Shown here: positions 41,733-51,762 of the stretch, in pieces | How positions within the stretch are numbered: position 1 is the stretch's first letter | Layout of the letters: every line of letters begins with the position of its first letter | DNA from: Paenibacillus sp. 32352 | GTDB lineage: Bacteria > Bacillota > Bacilli > Paenibacillales > NBRC-103111 | Direction: 5' to 3' | Assembly (NCBI RefSeq): GCF_002042965.1 | Contig: NZ_MZNT01000012.1 | Coordinates: 1-64,000, forward strand | DNA length: 64,000 bases | Position numbers and translations under genes: made by a program | Notes under the pieces: generated by a model | Databases searched by the model: none | What the model was told of the DNA's origin: nothing | What the model saw: the letters and a program-made list of their open reading frames with translations, nothing else

Positions 41733-42665
41733 ATGACAAATCGTTCACAGAGTGTGGCTATGAAGAAGCTATGGAAATACAGCCCGCTCTACTTCATGAT
41801 GCTGCCGGGGATTGCGTATTTGCTAATCAATAACTATCTGCCAATGTTTGGCCTCATCATTGCATTCAAGGATATTAACTTTGCCAAAGGCATCTGGGCA
41901 AGTGACTGGGTAGGCTTTCAAAACTTTAAGTTCCTGTTTCAAACGTCGGATGCCTATATTATTACCAGGAACACGATACTGTACAATGCGGCTTTTATCG
42001 TTATTGGTCTCGTCGTTGCTGTCGCTTTTGCAATTCTTCTCAATGAAATCAAAAGCAAGTTTGCCTCCCGGTTTTATCAAAGCGTAATTATTCTTCCTTT
42101 TTTGATTTCGATGGTTATCGTCAGCTATTTGGTCTTCTCGATGCTCAGCATGGAGAGCGGGTTCATGAATAAAACCGTTTTACCGGCTTTGGGCATAGAT
42201 CCGATTTCGTGGTATAACGAACCAAAATACTGGCCTGCGATACTAACGCTTGTGCATACTTGGAAGGGAGTCGGATACTCGTGCATCATTTACTTGGCGG
42301 CCATCATTGGAATTGATCCGGAGTATTATGAAGCAGCCAAATTGGACGGAGCATCCAAGTGGCAGCAAATCCGCACAATCACGATTCCGCTGATCACACC
42401 CGTTATTATCATGCTGACCCTCCTTCAGATCGGGCGGATTTTCTATTCCGACTTCGGCTTGTTCTACCAGGTTCCAATGAATGCAGGAGCGTTGTTCAGT
42501 ACAACGAACGTCATTGATACGTATGTATTCCGCGGGTTGCTTCAATTGGGCAATATCGGGATGTCGTCCGCCGCAGGCTTTTATCAATCGCTTGTCGGAT
42601 TCATCCTCGTCCTTGTATCTAACTACGTAGTACGAAAAATTAATAAGGAAAACGCATTGTTTTAG
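41733..42665 (+). CDS. Carbohydrate ABC permease, LplB type
   Basis: A 310-residue membrane protein with six helices, beginning YSPLYFMMLPGIAYLLINNY. The EAA loop reads YYEAAKLDGASKWQQIRTIT followed by IPL. It matches the LplB/YteP group of Bacillales oligosaccharide importers. Its partner starts 13 bases downstream. No ATPase gene is in this operon; the MsmX-like protein at 61821 is a candidate supplier. AAAGGGG precedes the ATG. Confidence 0.92.
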   Translation: MTNRSQSVAMKKLWKYSPLYFMMLPGIAYLLINNYLPMFGLIIAFKDINFAKGIWASDWVGFQNFKFLFQTSDAYIITRNTILYNAAFIVIGLVVAVAFAILLNEIKSKFASRFYQSVIILPFLISMVIVSYLVFSMLSMESGFMNKTVLPALGIDPISWYNEPKYWPAILTLVHTWKGVGYSCIIYLAAIIGIDPEYYEAAKLDGASKWQQIRTITIPLITPVIIMLTLLQIGRIFYSDFGLFYQVPMNAGALFSTTNVIDTYVFRGLLQLGNIGMSSAAGFYQSLVGFILVLVSNYVVRKINKENALF

Positions 42666-42678
42666 AGGAGGAATCATC

Positions 42679-43569
42679 GTGAACACAGAAAATCGTGCTT
42701 GGCAGTGGATTGCCCATACCATCCTGTTTTTATTTTCGCTATCGTGCTTGCTTCCGTTTCTATTGCTGATTATGTCCTCCATTAGCGATGAGAAATCCAT
42801 CCTGCAGAATGGCTACTCTTTCTTTCCTAAGCAGTTCAGCCTATCCGCGTATGAATATTTATGGGAGCAATCCTCCCTAATTTTTAACGCATACGGGATT
42901 ACTATTCTAATTACAGTGGTAGGAACAACGGCCAGCTTGATCATCACGTCCATGCTTGCTTACCCGCTCTCCCGGCGCGATTTGCCCGGAGGCATGTTCT
43001 TCGCCTTCCTGCTGTTCTTTACCTTATTGTTTAACGGCGGTCTTGTTCCTACGTACCTCGTCTATACACAGCTGTTGGATATAAAAAATACGATTTGGGC
43101 GCTTATTGTTCCCGGATTACTATTGAATGGCTTCAACACGCTGTTAATGCGGACGTTTTTCATGACAACCGTACCGGTGCCCGTTCTGGAATCGGCCAGT
43201 ATTGACGGTGCAAGCGAATTTAAAATGTACTATAAAATCGTTTTGCCCTTGTCATTGCCCATCCTTGCCACAGTAGGCTTATTTCAGGGCCTTGCCTATT
43301 GGAATGACTGGAATAACGGGCTCATATATGTGACCGATCCCCAATTGTTCAGCCTGCAAAATGTTTTGAATCGCATCATGAGCGATATCCAATTTCTTGC
43401 AAGCAACGGCGATCTGAGCGCGAGTGCCGGCGAGAAGGTTGCTCAGCTGCCTAGCGAAACGTTCCGCATGGCCATTGCGGTTATTGCCGTCATTCCGATT
43501 CTGATAGCTTATCCGTTCTTCCAGAAATATTTCGTGAGAGGAATGACGATCGGAGCTGTGAAAGGATAA
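42679..43569 (+). CDS. Carbohydrate ABC permease, LplC/YtcP type
   Basis: A 296-residue membrane protein with six helices. Features of the YtcP group are [27 protein letters not shown], and the EAA loop [20 protein letters not shown] then LPLS. The C-terminus [19 protein letters not shown] is the standard ending of this family. It pairs with the permease at 41733. GAGGAGG precedes the GTG start, and the GH3 gene follows after 38 bases. Confidence 0.92.
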   Translation: MNTENRAWQWIAHTILFLFSLSCLLPFLLLIMSSISDEKSILQNGYSFFPKQFSLSAYEYLWEQSSLIFNAYGITILITVVGTTASLIITSMLAYPLSRRDLPGGMFFAFLLFFTLLFNGGLVPTYLVYTQLLDIKNTIWALIVPGLLLNGFNTLLMRTFFMTTVPVPVLESASIDGASEFKMYYKIVLPLSLPILATVGLFQGLAYWNDWNNGLIYVTDPQLFSLQNVLNRIMSDIQFLASNGDLSASAGEKVAQLPSETFRMAIAVIAVIPILIAYPFFQKYFVRGMTIGAVKG

Positions 43570-43607
43570 ATAACAGGTTCCGTACCCATAGAGAGGAGAA
43601 TATATCA

Positions 43608-45884
43608 ATGAATCGCGACTTGAAAAAACTGATTTCCACTATGACTCTGGAGGAAAAGGCTGGACTTTGCTCCGGGTTTGATTTCTGGAATACCAAAGCC
43701 ATCAAGAGACTTGACATACCATCCATCATGATGACAGACGGGCCTCATGGCCTTCGGAAACAACGAGCCTCTGCAGACCATCTGGGCTTATTCGATAGCG
43801 TGCCTGCGACTTGTTTCCCTTCAGCGGCAGGTCTGGCTACATCGTGGGATCGGGAACTGCTTCACAAGGTTGGCGTTGCTCTAGGGGAAGAATGTCAGGC
43901 AGAGCAGGTAGGCATTCTTCTCGGACCAGGGGCAAATATAAAGAGATCGCCGCTTTGCGGACGAAATTTCGAGTACTTCTCGGAGGACCCTTATTTGTCA
44001 ACGGAATTAGCGGCCGAGCACATTCTAGGCGTTCAGAGTCAAGGCGTAGGTGCTTCACTCAAGCATTTTGCGGCTAACAATCAAGAGCATCGCCGAATGA
44101 CAACGAATGCGGTTGTGGACGAGAGAACGCTGAGAGAGATTTATTTGGCCAGTTTTGAGGGAGCGGTCAAGAAAGGGCAGCCATGGACAGTTATGTGTGC
44201 CTATAACCAGCTTAACGGGGAATATTGTGCGGAGAATCATCGCCTGCTTACAGAAATACTGAAGGACGAATGGGGACACGAAGGCTTTGTTGTATCCGAT
44301 TGGGGCGCAGTTAACGAAAGAGCCGATGGAATAGCGGCAGGACTCGAACTAGAAATGCCTGCCTCAGGAGGTGTCGGCGACCAAAAAATTATTGATGCGG
44401 TTAGGGAAGGCCGGCTTTCTGAGCAGAAGCTGGATGCCGCTGTGGAAAGAATACTGCGGGTCATATACAAAGCGGTCGATCATAGAAAACCTGCCGCCAC
44501 CTACGATATGGAAGCTCATCACCAGCTGGCCCGAGAGGTAGCCCGAGAAAGTATGGTTCTATTAAAGAACGAAGATAGAATCCTTCCGTTAAAGAAGGGG
44601 GGACGTATTGCGGTCGTTGGCGCCTTTGCCAAACAACCACGCTATCAAGGTGGAGGGAGCTCCCACATCAAGCCTACCAAAATGGACGATCTTATGGTGG
44701 AACTGGCCAAGGCAGGGGGTTCAGCAGAGATATCCTATGCGGAAGGGTATACGCTAAACACGGATGATATGGATAATGTACTCTTAAATGAGGCAATTCA
44801 AGCTGCCAAGGATGCGGATGTAACTATCATTTTTGCCGGTTTGCCCGATCGCTACGAGTCGGAAGGATTTGACCGTACCCACCTGGGTCTGCCGAATAAT
44901 CAAATGAAGCTCATCGAAGGGATTACCGCCATACAGAAACAGGTCCTCGTCGTGTTAAGCAATGGCGCTCCGATTGAAATGCCATGGATCGATGATGTCA
45001 AAGCCGTCTTGGAGGCATATTTGGGCGGTCAAGCTATGGGCGGTGCAATAGCGGATCTATTATTCGGCGACGCGAACCCTTGCGGCAAATTGGCAGAGAC
45101 GTTCCCGGCCCAACTCAGTGACAACCCATCTTACCTCTTCTTCCCTGGGGACGGGGATACGGTGGAGTACAAAGAGGGCATCTACGTCGGGTATCGTTAT
45201 TATGACAAGAAAAAAATGCGTCCTTTATTTCCTTTTGGTCATGGCTTAAGCTATACAAATTTTGAGTATTCCGACATGACAATAAGTAAATCGCAAATCG
45301 AGGATACAGAGACGCTGGTAGTAACAGTTAATGTCAAAAATATCGGAAAGCTGGCGGGAAAAGAGATCGTACAGCTGTATGTTCGTGACGTGAAAAGCAG
45401 CGTGTCGCGCCCCGATAAGGAGCTGAAAGGTTTTGCCAAGGTAAGCCTGGAGCCCGGCGAGCAAAGCACGGTTTCATTTACGTTGGATAAACGTTCGTTC
45501 GCCTATTATCATGTAGGTTTGCAGGACTGGCATGTGGAGACGGGAGACTTTGAGCTCTTGGTGGGCAAGTCTTCAGCAGAGATGGTTCTGACAGGGACAG
45601 TTCATGTAAATTCCACCACAGCAATCAAACCGCGATATACAAGAAACTCGACGGTCGGGGATATCATGGAAAACCCCCTAGCGGCACCGATCATTAAGGA
45701 GCTCGTGAATCAGACTCCATTTGGCGGATCCGCCAATACGGGAGAGAGCGATGATTCGTCATCGGATATGATGGCGGCGTTTCTGAACTATTTGCCGCTG
45801 CGCGGACTAGTGTCATTCAGCGCCGGCAAGCTGACGGAGGAGAGTCTTGATCAAGCTCTGGTCAAGCTTAACGACGAGCTGTAG
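43608..45884 (+). CDS. Glycoside hydrolase family 3 beta-glycosidase
   Basis: A 758-residue cytosolic GH3 enzyme. The N-terminal barrel carries [31 protein letters not shown] and the nucleophile Asp231 in FVVSDWGAV. The alpha/beta sandwich carries [20 protein letters not shown], and a fibronectin-III-like domain begins near [20 protein letters not shown]. The last ~90 residues form a further helical tail. Members release glucose, xylose or related units from the non-reducing end. With GH2 it would complete breakdown of the sugar imported by this locus. There is no signal peptide. Confidence 0.92.
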   Translation: MNRDLKKLISTMTLEEKAGLCSGFDFWNTKAIKRLDIPSIMMTDGPHGLRKQRASADHLGLFDSVPATCFPSAAGLATSWDRELLHKVGVALGEECQAEQVGILLGPGANIKRSPLCGRNFEYFSEDPYLSTELAAEHILGVQSQGVGASLKHFAANNQEHRRMTTNAVVDERTLREIYLASFEGAVKKGQPWTVMCAYNQLNGEYCAENHRLLTEILKDEWGHEGFVVSDWGAVNERADGIAAGLELEMPASGGVGDQKIIDAVREGRLSEQKLDAAVERILRVIYKAVDHRKPAATYDMEAHHQLAREVARESMVLLKNEDRILPLKKGGRIAVVGAFAKQPRYQGGGSSHIKPTKMDDLMVELAKAGGSAEISYAEGYTLNTDDMDNVLLNEAIQAAKDADVTIIFAGLPDRYESEGFDRTHLGLPNNQMKLIEGITAIQKQVLVVLSNGAPIEMPWIDDVKAVLEAYLGGQAMGGAIADLLFGDANPCGKLAETFPAQLSDNPSYLFFPGDGDTVEYKEGIYVGYRYYDKKKMRPLFPFGHGLSYTNFEYSDMTISKSQIEDTETLVVTVNVKNIGKLAGKEIVQLYVRDVKSSVSRPDKELKGFAKVSLEPGEQSTVSFTLDKRSFAYYHVGLQDWHVETGDFELLVGKSSAEMVLTGTVHVNSTTAIKPRYTRNSTVGDIMENPLAAPIIKELVNQTPFGGSANTGESDDSSSDMMAAFLNYLPLRGLVSFSAGKLTEESLDQALVKLNDEL

Positions 45885-45962
45885 GTTCTAGAAGTAGATG
45901 AACTAAAATAGAGCGTTTGTCCTGCGAACATATCACGTATTTTGTTCGGTGGTACGAACATT

Positions 45963-46010
45963 AGGAGACCATTAAGGTATACGGACGTGTGCCTAGATGG
46001 TCTCCTTTTT
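45963..46010 (+). terminator. Terminator of the carbohydrate operon
   Basis: AGGAGACCAT / ATGGTCTCCT stem (45963-45972 with 45997-46006) around a 24-base loop region, followed by TTTT. Confidence 0.75.
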
Positions 46011-46118
46011 ACGCAAATCTGACCATTAGTTTTCACAGTAACTTGAAGATTTATCCAATCTATTGTATAAAGATATGATAAGTATTCAGTCCGCAGAAAG
46101 ACACAGGGTCTATAAAGT

Positions 46119-46265
46119 GAAGGTATACGAGAGTTGCTAGATCCGCTCTTTGATCCATTGAAAAAGCAAGTTTTTTTCTCCAATTGGAACGAATCCGGAG
46201 TATTGGTCTTCACTGTATCAGATGACATAATTACAAGGGAATGGGATTGGATTACACGGAGTTAA
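46119..46265 (+). other. Unrecognised short open frame before the immunity-like genes
   Basis: A 48-codon plus-strand frame ends at 46265 with LLDPLFDPLKKQVFFSNWNE followed by SGVLVFTVSDDIITREWDW. It has no clear start or ribosome site and looks like the tail of a lost gene. I do not recognise the family. The rest of 45885-46283 holds the terminator and nothing else I can assign. Confidence 0.3.
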
Positions 46266-46283
46266 TGATAGAGGTGAAAATCT

Positions 46284-47081
46284 ATGTGTACAGGGATGGC
46301 TATGTACGACACAAGTAAAATCACTCCACTTGATGCTTGCATTGCAGGCGAGTCTTTCTTTGAAGCAATCGGTGCAAGGATTACAACTGCCGGATATTAT
46401 ACTTACAAGAATGGCGAAGATGGACTCGATGTTGATTTGATAGAAGCCTCACTCTCCGAACTCAAGAGTAAAATAATCTCAAAAGAAGTTACAGCATTTA
46501 GATTATATTGTGAGCAAAGCAGCTACTCTCCATGGTTTGCATCCTTTGGGTACATGACCGATGAGTTTGGCAGCTTTCATCACATCGATGGTCAGTGTGC
46601 TGTGCCTTTGGAAGAGATTTATGAAATTATGATCGGATTTGTGATGGATGTATCGAAAAAATTTAGCTACCCGTATGGAATCGTGTATGCTGCTAAAAGA
46701 GTGGCAGATGGATTTTATTATGCTCAGGGCGAGAATCTGATCAAATTATTTCCATACGAGGATTCGAGGATTTTTAAAGAAGAAACTCCCGGAAGATTTA
46801 AAGGGAAAGTTCGTTATAGAGGAGATATGCTAAGAATGGTATATCCTTGCAATATGATAAACGAAAGCCATCTGCATATAAAAATTCAAGGAACGACACT
46901 CGGAGAGTGGATTGTCAAAGAACGCGGCCGCGGTACTCTAAAAAAAATCAGCAATGAAATGTGGCTTTGGGAGGTTGGAAGAGATAATATGGAAGGAGTA
47001 ACCAAATGCTGCGGAGACGCCGGAATCCTGCTAGCCTGGAAGCCGCCTCATCCAACAAAGCCATCCAGAACTTTGCCATAG
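46284..47081 (+). CDS. Uncharacterised 265-aa protein, possible immunity protein
   Basis: I cannot name the family. The 265-residue protein is soluble, with no signal peptide. The first ~150 residues look alpha/beta (GARITTAGYYTYKNGEDGLD, then VTAFRLYCEQSSYSPWFASF), and the second part has RYRGDMLRMVYPCNMINESH and a Cys pair near the end (TKCCGDAG). GAGGTGA precedes the ATG. Its neighbours, a 138-aa unknown and a TPR protein of the type found with Rhs/WXG toxins, suggest a toxin-immunity context, but no toxin gene is present. Confidence 0.65.
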   Translation: MCTGMAMYDTSKITPLDACIAGESFFEAIGARITTAGYYTYKNGEDGLDVDLIEASLSELKSKIISKEVTAFRLYCEQSSYSPWFASFGYMTDEFGSFHHIDGQCAVPLEEIYEIMIGFVMDVSKKFSYPYGIVYAAKRVADGFYYAQGENLIKLFPYEDSRIFKEETPGRFKGKVRYRGDMLRMVYPCNMINESHLHIKIQGTTLGEWIVKERGRGTLKKISNEMWLWEVGRDNMEGVTKCCGDAGILLAWKPPHPTKPSRTLP

Positions 47082-47138
47082 AGTCTTTGCCAAATGAATC
47101 GGCGGGTTGAGAATATCCAGTACAATGGGAGAGATATT

Positions 47139-47555
47139 ATGTCCGTAATACATGCCTACCTTGCGAAGTCATCCAATCCATACTCCCAGGAGCGTCTTGC
47201 TTCTGAGTTAAGCGCCTACTTTGATTTTGATACAAAGAATGGACTGGAAATGGGAGCGTCGGCAAATCCGTTTACGAAAGAGAAGTACTTGATTCTCCGT
47301 TGGCCGGGTTGGAATTTTACAGCGCATTTTGAAACTGGCCATAATGTAGTTGAAGATGTAAATTACATTACAAGCACCGTCGAGGATTGTCCGCCTGAAA
47401 TCAAAGAATGTACCGAACGTATTCGCTTCGTATTCTCGCCTGATGAAGGAAGGGATTTCACGAATCATATCATTTGGGCGATAGACTATTTGTCGGAGAT
47501 ACCAGGCGCAATCCTTTTTGATGTAAGTCAAAAAACAATAATTCGCTGCTGGTAA
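47139..47555 (+). CDS. Uncharacterised 138-aa protein, immunity-like
   Basis: An unrecognised soluble alpha/beta protein. It contains PFTKEKYLILRWPGWNFTAH, a run of strands, and ends GAILFDVSQKTIIRCW, a pattern common among small bacterial immunity proteins. I moved the start from 47094 to ATG 47139, since GGGAGAG lies six bases before the latter. It lies 57 bases after the previous gene and 45 before the TPR gene. Confidence 0.6.
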   Translation: MSVIHAYLAKSSNPYSQERLASELSAYFDFDTKNGLEMGASANPFTKEKYLILRWPGWNFTAHFETGHNVVEDVNYITSTVEDCPPEIKECTERIRFVFSPDEGRDFTNHIIWAIDYLSEIPGAILFDVSQKTIIRCW

Positions 47556-47600
47556 AAAAAATAAAACATGCGGCGGATTCAAATCGAATAGATAGGAGAG

Positions 47601-48029
47601 ATGACGGTGCAGCTTTCAGATTCCACCCATGCCGAAATTACCGCACTGTGTAAACAAGGCGATGATCTGGTTAGTGCAGGCAATCTCGAGGCGGGAAAGA
47701 ATAAGTACGTCGCGGCCCTCCGATTATTGCCGGAAAGTCATCGAGAATGGGAGGCCGCAACGTGGATCTATGTGGCTATTGGGGATGTCCATTTTCAAAT
47801 GAAGAACTACGATAAGGCATTCAAGTGTTTTTTTAATGCTGTACAGTGCCCGAAGGGGTTAGGGAATCCCTACATTCATCTTCGACTAGGGCAATTGTAT
47901 TATGAACAGGAAAACCTTGAAAAGGCGGCAGACGAGCTGACCCGGGCTTATATGGGTGCCGGGATTGGTATCTTTATGGAAGATGATCCAAAGTACCTTG
48001 AATTTTTGGAGACAAGAATAGAGGTTTGA
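47601..48029 (+). CDS. TPR protein of the toxin-immunity type
   Basis: A 142-residue protein with about three tetratricopeptide-like helical pairs: KQGDDLVSAGNLEAGKNKYV, then EWEAATWIYVAIGDVHFQMK, then PYIHLRLGQLYYEQENLEKA and a closing EDDPKYLEFLE. This specific arrangement is widely seen as an orphan or paired immunity protein next to Rhs and other polymorphic toxins. AGGAG is two bases from ATG 47601 and eight from an in-frame GTG at 47607, so the true start may be the GTG. No toxin is encoded nearby. Confidence 0.75.
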   Translation: MTVQLSDSTHAEITALCKQGDDLVSAGNLEAGKNKYVAALRLLPESHREWEAATWIYVAIGDVHFQMKNYDKAFKCFFNAVQCPKGLGNPYIHLRLGQLYYEQENLEKAADELTRAYMGAGIGIFMEDDPKYLEFLETRIEV

Positions 48030-48124
48030 AGTACCAGGATAGCCATACAGGTTTATTATTTGAAGGCCATTCTGTGGCAGATTCCGCGATATATGGAACC
48101 ATAATACAATGAGGTGCTTAACCA

Positions 48125-48847
48125 ATGAAAACTATAGGTCTTATTGGTGGAATGAGCTGGGAGTCATCTCTACTCTATTACCAAATCATTAATCAATGTG
48201 TAAAAGAAAGACTTGGCGGGCATCATTCCGCTAAAAGTCTCATGTACTCGGTAAATTTTCAAGAAATCAAGACTTTACAGCATCAAGGGAACTGGGATGA
48301 GGCTGCAAAAATTATGATTGATTCAGCACAAAAACTTGAAACGGCCGGAGCAGATTTAATCGTCATCTGTACAAATACAATGCATAAGATGGCACAAGAG
48401 GTAGAAAGTTCGGTGTCCATTCCGTTAATTCATATTGCAGACTCAACAGCGATCGAAATCGTTAAAGATGGAATTAAGAAGGTCGCGTTATTAGGGACTG
48501 CATTTACGATGGAACAAGATTTTTACAAGGGCAGACTCACTGAAAAGTTTGGACTTGAGGTTATTGTGCCGAATGAAGAAGATCGATTGGTTATACATGA
48601 CATCATTTATCATGAGCTTTGTCTTGGTCTAATTAATGAAGAGTCCAAGCAAGCCTACTTAAAGATCATAAATAAGCTTAAACAGCAAGGAGCAGAAGCC
48701 GTTATTCTGGGATGTACAGAAATAACGCTGCTCATCTCACAAGATGATTGCAGTATACCTGTCTATGATACAACAAGACTTCATGCTGAAAGTGCCGTTG
48801 ACTTCGCTTTAAAAGGGACGACTAATAAGGATAGGATCTGGACTTGA
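48125..48847 (+). CDS. Aspartate/glutamate racemase-family protein
   Basis: A 240-residue cofactor-independent racemase of the RacX/YgeA type. It starts KTIGLIGGMSWESSLLYYQI and carries both catalytic cysteines, in ICTNTMHKMA and LGCTEITLLI, so it should be active. It probably interconverts L- and D-amino acids of broad specificity, used in peptidoglycan or spore signalling in relatives. It stands alone after the immunity-like genes; GAGGTG precedes the ATG. Confidence 0.9.
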   Translation: MKTIGLIGGMSWESSLLYYQIINQCVKERLGGHHSAKSLMYSVNFQEIKTLQHQGNWDEAAKIMIDSAQKLETAGADLIVICTNTMHKMAQEVESSVSIPLIHIADSTAIEIVKDGIKKVALLGTAFTMEQDFYKGRLTEKFGLEVIVPNEEDRLVIHDIIYHELCLGLINEESKQAYLKIINKLKQQGAEAVILGCTEITLLISQDDCSIPVYDTTRLHAESAVDFALKGTTNKDRIWT

Positions 48848-48956
48848 ATACCTAAATACATTCAGCCGATTAACAGCTGGAACCCTGCTGGATTAGTAAT
48901 CGCTGGTGCTCCCTATGGATTGAACTAGCTCCGAAGATTGCGAAAAAAGAAACGAA

Positions 48957-48999
48957 AACAACCTAAAACCAATTAAATGGGGTTAGGTTGTTTAACGAT
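48957..48999. terminator. Terminator between convergent genes
   Basis: AACAACCTAAAACC / GGGGTTAGGTTGTT stem (48957-48970 with 48979-48992, two mismatches), with A-rich and T-rich flanks. It serves the racemase and the convergent ArsR-type gene. Confidence 0.75.
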
Positions 49000-49020
49000 C
49001 GTTTTTTTATAATTAGAGCT

Positions 49021-49926
49021 TTAAACTGAAATAGTTACTCGAATATCCTGCGGATAGTTGCCGAAGTTCTTGCCAAAAAGGCTGACACCTCCGCAATTCG
49101 CAGCGGATTCGGGACAAGAGATTCGGAAGAGCAGCTCCTGACCTGCTGTTACGTTCAATTGATGAATTCGAACATCAGAAAACCTTACCCCATCGATAAA
49201 TGTACCCTCATCGGTAATGGAGAGGACCTTAAGAAGTCCGTACTGCGTATCCACCCACCACTCGGGTGTGTATTGTCCGCGCTTGCTGCCAAAATCCCCC
49301 GGGCAGGTCCAAGTAGCCACTTCCATGTTATTGACGGAAAAGGTAATATCCGAGGGCCAATTGTCGTTATAATAAGGGGCTTCGGAGCAAATCTCCAATG
49401 AAATGCTAAGGCTTGACGCGGTTTCTTTTCCCACCAAATAGTTCGGAATCCGATATTCGACAAAACCGCTTGCAAACCACAGGTGCTCTGCCATCGTGCG
49501 CTCAGGGTCGTCGAAATAACGGGGATCGTCCATCATGCCGATGCGCTTGTCGGAGGATGCCAAACCACAGGTTGGGTGAACCTCATACCGGATGTATTGA
49601 CCGACCGGCAGGTCGACCGTAAATCCAGTTTGGTTCTGTGGCTTTTCTATTTCGGCAGTTCGGAGTACTAGCGTCATTTTATCCACATTCAATGAACAGC
49701 GCTTCTGCGTCCCTCGTTTTCCTACCGTATTCTCCGTAGAAACAATCCTGGCTTCCTCTAGCTTTTGAATATGCTTTGTAATTATGGCTGAGGACAAGCC
49801 TAAAGCCTCTGCGAGTTCACCAATGTTATAAGGTTTCTCATTCAACAATTCAATAATCCGAACTCGCGTCTCAGAAGAAAAACACTCCAATACGTTCATA
49901 TTACTAGTGGTTACGTCTATTTTCAT
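49021..49926 (-). CDS. ArsR-type regulator with C-terminal beta-sandwich
   Basis: A 301-residue regulator. Residues ~10-85 are an ArsR winged helix (SETRVRIIELLNEKPYNIGE, then LAEALGLSSAIITKHIQKLE). Residues ~100-300 form a strand-rich domain (PVGQYIRYEVHPTCGLASSD, GFVEYRIPNYLV, then QELLFRISCPES). This composite is frequent in Paenibacillus next to glycoside hydrolase genes, where it probably senses a sugar ligand. It lacks the metal-binding ELCVCDL motif of ArsR metal sensors. AGGAG lies eight bases before the ATG. It is divergent from the lipoprotein gene at 50249. Confidence 0.87.
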   Translation of the reverse strand: MKIDVTTSNMNVLECFSSETRVRIIELLNEKPYNIGELAEALGLSSAIITKHIQKLEEARIVSTENTVGKRGTQKRCSLNVDKMTLVLRTAEIEKPQNQTGFTVDLPVGQYIRYEVHPTCGLASSDKRIGMMDDPRYFDDPERTMAEHLWFASGFVEYRIPNYLVGKETASSLSISLEICSEAPYYNDNWPSDITFSVNNMEVATWTCPGDFGSKRGQYTPEWWVDTQYGLLKVLSITDEGTFIDGVRFSDVRIHQLNVTAGQELLFRISCPESAANCGGVSLFGKNFGNYPQDIRVTISV

Positions 49927-49984
49927 ACAGCACGCTCCTAATGCTCCAATTATATAACCAAATTGTTAATTAATCAACTTTAGA

Positions 49985-50028
49985 TTGACAACAAGTCAGG
50001 GAAGGGGATATTATATTAACAATAATAG
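49985..50028 (+). promoter_or_regulatory. Promoter A of the ArsR-linked regulon
   Basis: TTGACA (49985-49990), 18-bp spacer, TATTAT (50009-50014) running into TATTATATTAACAATAATAG. The inverted repeat TATTAT / ATAATA overlaps the -10. The same box reappears at 51896 before GH2, so both are likely targets of the ArsR-type protein. Confidence 0.65.
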
Positions 50029-50135
50029 AATAAAGATAATTAATTTATTAATTAAACGAAAAAAGGGGGGCGATGGTCCAATTTATTAAACGAAAGGGGG
50101 TTCTTTCGCAAAACGAGCAAAATTAGTAGAAAATA

Positions 50136-50149
50136 TGTAAGCGTTTACC
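50136..50149 (+). promoter_or_regulatory. cre site before the lipoprotein gene
   Basis: TGTAAGCGTTTACC fits the CcpA cre consensus at all but the last position. It lies about 120 bases downstream of promoter A, inside the leader, where it would act as a roadblock under glucose. Confidence 0.65.
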
Positions 50150-50248
50150 AGGGCTGGCTCGATGAAAAGAGGATTTTTCAAAGGCAGCGTGTGAAGTAAA
50201 CTATAGAGTTTGTGCTGGATAGTTACAATGAACATGGAGGGATCTAAT

Positions 50249-51559
50249 TTGAAACGAAAGTTAGTTCTTACTGCCACAGTTTTAACATTGCTCCTGAATG
50301 CCGGCTGCCAAAGTCAAAAGAGCCCTGGCGATAAGGGCTTGGATGTACCGGAGTCGGAGATCAGTACGGAACCCGTGACTTTAAAGTTAATGGTTGCCCA
50401 CGGCTTTTTCGCGCAAGAAGATTTTGAGGCTTATTTTGCCCAACCGGTAAAAAAGAAATATCCGCATATTACATTGGAAATGGTTAGTGGCAAGCTGCAG
50501 GAGATGATAACATCGGGTGACGTGCCTGATATTTTAATAGCCGGGTTGCCTGGGATTCCTGCTTTACAGGAATTGCAAATCATAGAGGATCTCAATCCGT
50601 ATATCAAAAAATTTGGATTGGACTTGTCCAAATACGAACCGGTCCCGATTGAATCCATCAAGAAGTTTGGAACAAAAGGCGAAATGGTTGCGCTTCCATT
50701 CCGAATGAACATCCCTGCCCTCTTCTATAACAAAGACATATTCGATCGATTCGGAATCGCTTATCCCAAGGAAGGCATGACATGGGAGGAGACCATCGAT
50801 TTGGCGCGCAAGCTGACACGCGATGATGGAGGTGTCCAGTATTTGGGTCTGTACGCAGGCGGGGTGGACCGCTTTGCAATGGGGCTTACTTTGCCGTATG
50901 TGAATAAGCAGACGAACGAAGCCGTATTGACAACGGATAGCTGGGCCAGGGTTCTGAATATGCATAAATCGTTGTATGACATTCCGGGATATGTAAAGGA
51001 CGGTAAACTTTCTAGCAACTCACACACCGTATTTGTGAAAGACCAAAAAGTTGCTATGGCCGGCTATTGGGGCACAGATGTCATCGGAGAAATCGATAAA
51101 CTGGTAAAGAGCGGTCAGGAGCTTCATTGGGACATGGTAACACTCCCTACGTTTGAGAAGGACAAGGGCTATGCATGGCAGGCGGAAACGCATAATATGA
51201 TTGTGACCACGACAAGCAAACATAAGGAACAAGCCTTCCAAGTGTTGTCCTATGTCGCTGGTGAAGAGGTGCAGAAGCTAATCAATAAGAGCGGAAGAAT
51301 ACCGGTTCTGAAGAAAACGGAAGAATTGAAGAAAGACTTTGGCGTGGATTTGGAGTTCCTGAAGGGGAAAAATACGAATGCGTTCTTTACCCTCCAGCAA
51401 GGAATACATGAACATACAAAATATGATACAAAAGGCAGAAGCTTAATTGTTGAAGCCGGCAACGATATGATATTGAAAGGTATCGATGTCAATACTGCCT
51501 TGCGGAATGCACAGGAAAAACTGAACCAGTATATCAGGGAACAATCCGCTGCCCGATAA
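50249..51559 (+). CDS. Orphan carbohydrate-binding ABC lipoprotein
   Basis: A 436-residue solute-binding lipoprotein. The signal KRKLVLTATVLTLLLNAGC ends in NAGC, an unusual Asn at -3 of the lipobox. The body is a family 1 sugar-binding fold (LKLMVAHGFFAQEDFEAYFA, then VPDILIAGLPG). I chose the TTG at 50249 with GGAGGG seven bases upstream; ATG codons at 50228 and 50234 lie before that site. No permease or ATPase genes accompany it, so it must use permeases encoded elsewhere, or the family was reduced. It is controlled by promoter A and a cre. Confidence 0.85.
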   Translation: MKRKLVLTATVLTLLLNAGCQSQKSPGDKGLDVPESEISTEPVTLKLMVAHGFFAQEDFEAYFAQPVKKKYPHITLEMVSGKLQEMITSGDVPDILIAGLPGIPALQELQIIEDLNPYIKKFGLDLSKYEPVPIESIKKFGTKGEMVALPFRMNIPALFYNKDIFDRFGIAYPKEGMTWEETIDLARKLTRDDGGVQYLGLYAGGVDRFAMGLTLPYVNKQTNEAVLTTDSWARVLNMHKSLYDIPGYVKDGKLSSNSHTVFVKDQKVAMAGYWGTDVIGEIDKLVKSGQELHWDMVTLPTFEKDKGYAWQAETHNMIVTTTSKHKEQAFQVLSYVAGEEVQKLINKSGRIPVLKKTEELKKDFGVDLEFLKGKNTNAFFTLQQGIHEHTKYDTKGRSLIVEAGNDMILKGIDVNTALRNAQEKLNQYIREQSAAR

Positions 51560-51718
51560 TCATTCGTTCTGAATGATAATGGAACATGGAACATACGAAG
51601 CTCCATAATATTCACATGTAGGACCTGAGGAGGACTCCGGCATATGAAGTAGTACAATGGCGGGGAATGAGGAGGATGCGAAAACATTATCGGCATTCCA
51701 AAAACATGAGATTCAAAG

Positions 51719-51762
51719 AAGGTTCCCCTCAAATATTTACATCATGGGGGGAACTTTGTTTT
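51719..51762 (+). terminator. Terminator after the orphan lipoprotein gene
   Basis: GTTCCCC / GGGGAAC (51722-51728 with 51748-51754), extended by AAG/CTT-like ends, with a TTTGTTTT tail. The rest of 51560-51872 holds no gene I can support. Confidence 0.6.

Noticed and set aside
48885-48905. GGATTAGTAATCGCTGG resembles a piece of 16S rRNA
   Set aside because: Only about ten bases match the conserved TAGTAATCGC, and the flanks are unrelated; no rRNA gene is present.
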